Shown piece by piece: positions 61,926-64,000 of a stretch of DNA of 64,000 nt. A program made the position numbers and the translations under genes. The stretch comes from Bordetella parapertussis (GTDB lineage Bacteria > Pseudomonadota > Gammaproteobacteria > Burkholderiales > SG8-41): positions 1-64,000 of the forward strand of contig CAMDLH010000006.1 of assembly GCA_945901405.1 (NCBI GenBank), given 5' to 3'. The notes under the pieces are model-generated. The model made no database searches and was not told where the DNA came from. It saw only the letters and a list, made by a program, of their open reading frames with translations. Every line of letters begins with the position of its first letter. The stretch's first letter is position 1.

Positions 61926-63266
61926 TTATTTCCCCTGTAATTCGTTCATCAATGGTTTGAGATCCGCTGCTTGTTCAAGGCCCTTCAATGCCCGTGCGAG
62001 ACGGCCCGTGCGCTGCGCGCCGAATACCGGCGTCACCAGCCCGTCGAACTTGCGGTCGAGTTCGTCCGTGTTCATCGGCTGGTGCCACACTTCGCGCGTA
62101 TGTGTCTGCCTGGCTTTGGTGGTGATCGACACGATCGCATGGCGGCCGGCTTCCATGCTGGTCCAGTCTTCACGGCCGACGAACTTGACGCGCTCCTGCA
62201 TTTTGAGCGACGCCTCATCCATCGCGCCGGCGGGATCGTGCAGTTTGTAGAAATCCAGCTTGCCGTGCGCGGCGGCAATCGCGCACACGGTCAGCGCGGA
62301 TATCGATGCATGGCGCGTGGTCGGCACGCGATGCAGCCCGCGCTTGGGTATCTGCACTTCGACCTGCGCAATGTCATCGGGCGCGATTTTTTCGTCCTCG
62401 ATCAATCCGAAGACGCCTTGCAGATACGCCTGATTGGGGCTGCCCACGCAGTAGCGCTTGTGCATGACATCGCTGATCGAATAGTACTCGCCGAGCTTGT
62501 CGAGCAAGCCCGCGCCGGCATCGGGCGCACCCAGATACGCGTCGAGAAAACCATGCGAGCCGTCGAGGATGTCGAGCGGCGCATGGCAACCCTGTTCGGC
62601 GAGTATCGCGGCGGTCACGCCGTTGCGATTGGCCGCTCCCACCTGGAACGTCTTGCCCATGTGCGCCGGGTCTTTGGTCATGTTGTCGGGGCCGGCCGCC
62701 TGATAAGCGGCCAAGCACAGCGCCACCTGCATCTGGCGCGGCGTGAGGTTCAGCAGCAAGCCCGCGCTGACCGCGGAACTCACCGCGCCCACCACCGCCG
62801 TCGGATAAAACCGCCGCGCCACGTAATCGCGCTCGCGGTAAAAAATCGTCATCAGCCGCCCGCCCACTTCGTAGCCCAGCGCCACCGCGCGCAGTACATC
62901 GGCGCCGCTGGCGTTGAGCCACTGGCCCACGGCCAGCGCGCTGGGCACGGGGGCGGAGGCCACATGCCCGCCGACGGAGGTGCTGTGCACCGGGTCTGCC
63001 TCGTCGCCGTGCGCCATGCCGCCGTTGGCGAGCGCCGCGTTGACCACGCTGGTCAATTCGCGCTCGCCTATCACCGTGCATTCGGCCTTGCCGCCCATGC
63101 GCCCGATGAATTTCACCAGGGCTTTCACTTCGGGCAGCGTCGAGCACGCCGACATCGCGCCCACCGAGTCGTAAACCACGTCGAGCGCCTTCTGCCGCAC
63201 CGGCGCGGGGAAATCCTGCCAGCGCCGGGCGCATAGCCATTGTGAAAGTTGTTCGGTGATCGTCAT
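61926..63266 (-). CDS. MmgE/PrpD family protein (second, divergent paralogue)
   Basis: VYDSVGAMSACSTLPEVKALVKF...LANGGMAHGDEADPVHSTSVGGHVASAPVPSALAVGQWLNASGADVLRAVALGYEVGGRL...FYPTAVVGAVSSAVSAGLLL. Confidence 0.9.
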   Translation of the reverse strand: MTITEQLSQWLCARRWQDFPAPVRQKALDVVYDSVGAMSACSTLPEVKALVKFIGRMGGKAECTVIGERELTSVVNAALANGGMAHGDEADPVHSTSVGGHVASAPVPSALAVGQWLNASGADVLRAVALGYEVGGRLMTIFYRERDYVARRFYPTAVVGAVSSAVSAGLLLNLTPRQMQVALCLAAYQAAGPDNMTKDPAHMGKTFQVGAANRNGVTAAILAEQGCHAPLDILDGSHGFLDAYLGAPDAGAGLLDKLGEYYSISDVMHKRYCVGSPNQAYLQGVFGLIEDEKIAPDDIAQVEVQIPKRGLHRVPTTRHASISALTVCAIAAAHGKLDFYKLHDPAGAMDEASLKMQERVKFVGREDWTSMEAGRHAIVSITTKARQTHTREVWHQPMNTDELDRKFDGLVTPVFGAQRTGRLARALKGLEQAADLKPLMNELQGK

Positions 63267-63398
63267 GAGCCACGCCAAAAAAGGAAATTGAATCTGATGC
63301 GATTTTACGCCCGCGCACCCGAGGAATCGACCCGATGTGATGCACGGTCCGCTGATACGGCCATGTTAAGATTGCGCGTCAAAATTCGCTGCCGTGCC

Positions 63399-64000
63399 AT
63401 GAATCTCTCTTCGCTTACCGCGCTCTCGCCCCTCGACGGCCGTTACCAATCAAAAGTCGCGCCTCTGCGCGCGTTGTTCAGCGAATGGGCGCTGATTCGT
63501 TTTCGCGTACAGGTGGAAGTGGAGTGGCTAAAAGCGCTCGCCGGCGAACCCACGCTCGCGGAAATTCCGCCGTTCAGCAGCGCCACCATCGCTGAACTGG
63601 ATTCGCTAGTGACGAATTTCTCGGAAGCCGACGGCACCGCCGTCAAGGCCATCGAGGCAACCACCAATCACGACGTAAAGGCGGTTGAATACTTCCTCAA
63701 GGACAGGCTCGCGAACAACGCCGAGGTCGTCAAGGCATCCGAGTTCATCCATTTCGCCTGCACTTCCGAAGACATCAACAACCTGTGCCACGCGCTGATG
63801 CTAAAACACGCGCGCGACGAAGTAATGCTGCCCTCGCTGGACGCGGTGGTCACGCGGCTCGCCACGCTGGCGCACGAGCACGCAGGCCTGCCCATGCTCG
63901 CGCACACACACGGCCAGCCCGCATCGCCCACCACGCTGGGCAAGGAAATCGCCAACGTCGTGCACCGCCTGCGCCGTGCGCGCGCCAACATCGCCAGGGT
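63399..64000 (+). CDS. purB: adenylosuccinate lyase, N-terminal part (runs off the window)
   Basis: Translated by eye: MNLSSLTALSPLDGRYQSKVAPLRALFSEWALIRFRVQVEVEWLKAL...TNHDVKAVEYFLKDRL...EFIHFACTSEDINNLCHALML...THGQPASPTTLGKEIANVVHR. Absent from the ORF track because no stop lies in the window. Confidence 0.95.
   Translation, partial: MNLSSLTALSPLDGRYQSKVAPLRALFSEWALIRFRVQVEVEWLKALAGEPTLAEIPPFSSATIAELDSLVTNFSEADGTAVKAIEATTNHDVKAVEYFLKDRLANNAEVVKASEFIHFACTSEDINNLCHALMLKHARDEVMLPSLDAVVTRLATLAHEHAGLPMLAHTHGQPASPTTLGKEIANVVHRLRRARANIAR

Noticed and set aside
61971-63236. 421-aa plus-strand ORF
   Set aside because: Antisense to an MmgE/PrpD gene; His/Arg-rich shadow ORF.

Overview
64-kb chromosomal window, GC-rich and probably betaproteobacterial. 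Gene content fits this: many orphan Bug/TctC receptors, a PilE-FimT-PilVWX-PilY1 operon, and the lspA-ileS-ribF order. Core genes recognised: pyrD, pyrE, ubiX, ispH, lspA, ileS, ribF, purB (truncated by the window end) and tRNA-Thr(CGT). Accessory content of most interest: (i) a divergent locus at 118-9906. On the minus strand it is a tightly packed series: ankyrin-TM protein, degenerate-SIR2+TIR protein, nSTAND1-like NTPase-WD40 protein, type IV pilin, small membrane peptide. Opposite, across only 59 bp, is a TPR/SLOG-like protein with a class III nucleotide cyclase domain. This is a candidate signalling or immunity system that resembles Pycsar and Avs in parts but matches neither. (ii) Three copies of the ispH 3' end (one intact gene, two truncated), with a different toxin-antitoxin module in each interval. 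This looks like successive TA insertions with long target duplication. (iii) A TA/hypothetical island facing the 3' end of tRNA-Thr, including a possible SD-sequestering pseudoknot. (iv) A PilY1 with a tandem-repeat insert. (v) A putative selenate/oxyanion ABC transporter, preceded by a small ORF with a hairpin, divergent from a molybdopterin oxidoreductase. (vi) A dispersed 18-bp AT-rich motif (TTTAAAAACAAWWACTTA) seen about six times at gene boundaries. All calls come from reading the sequence and the supplied ORF track. No database search was run.
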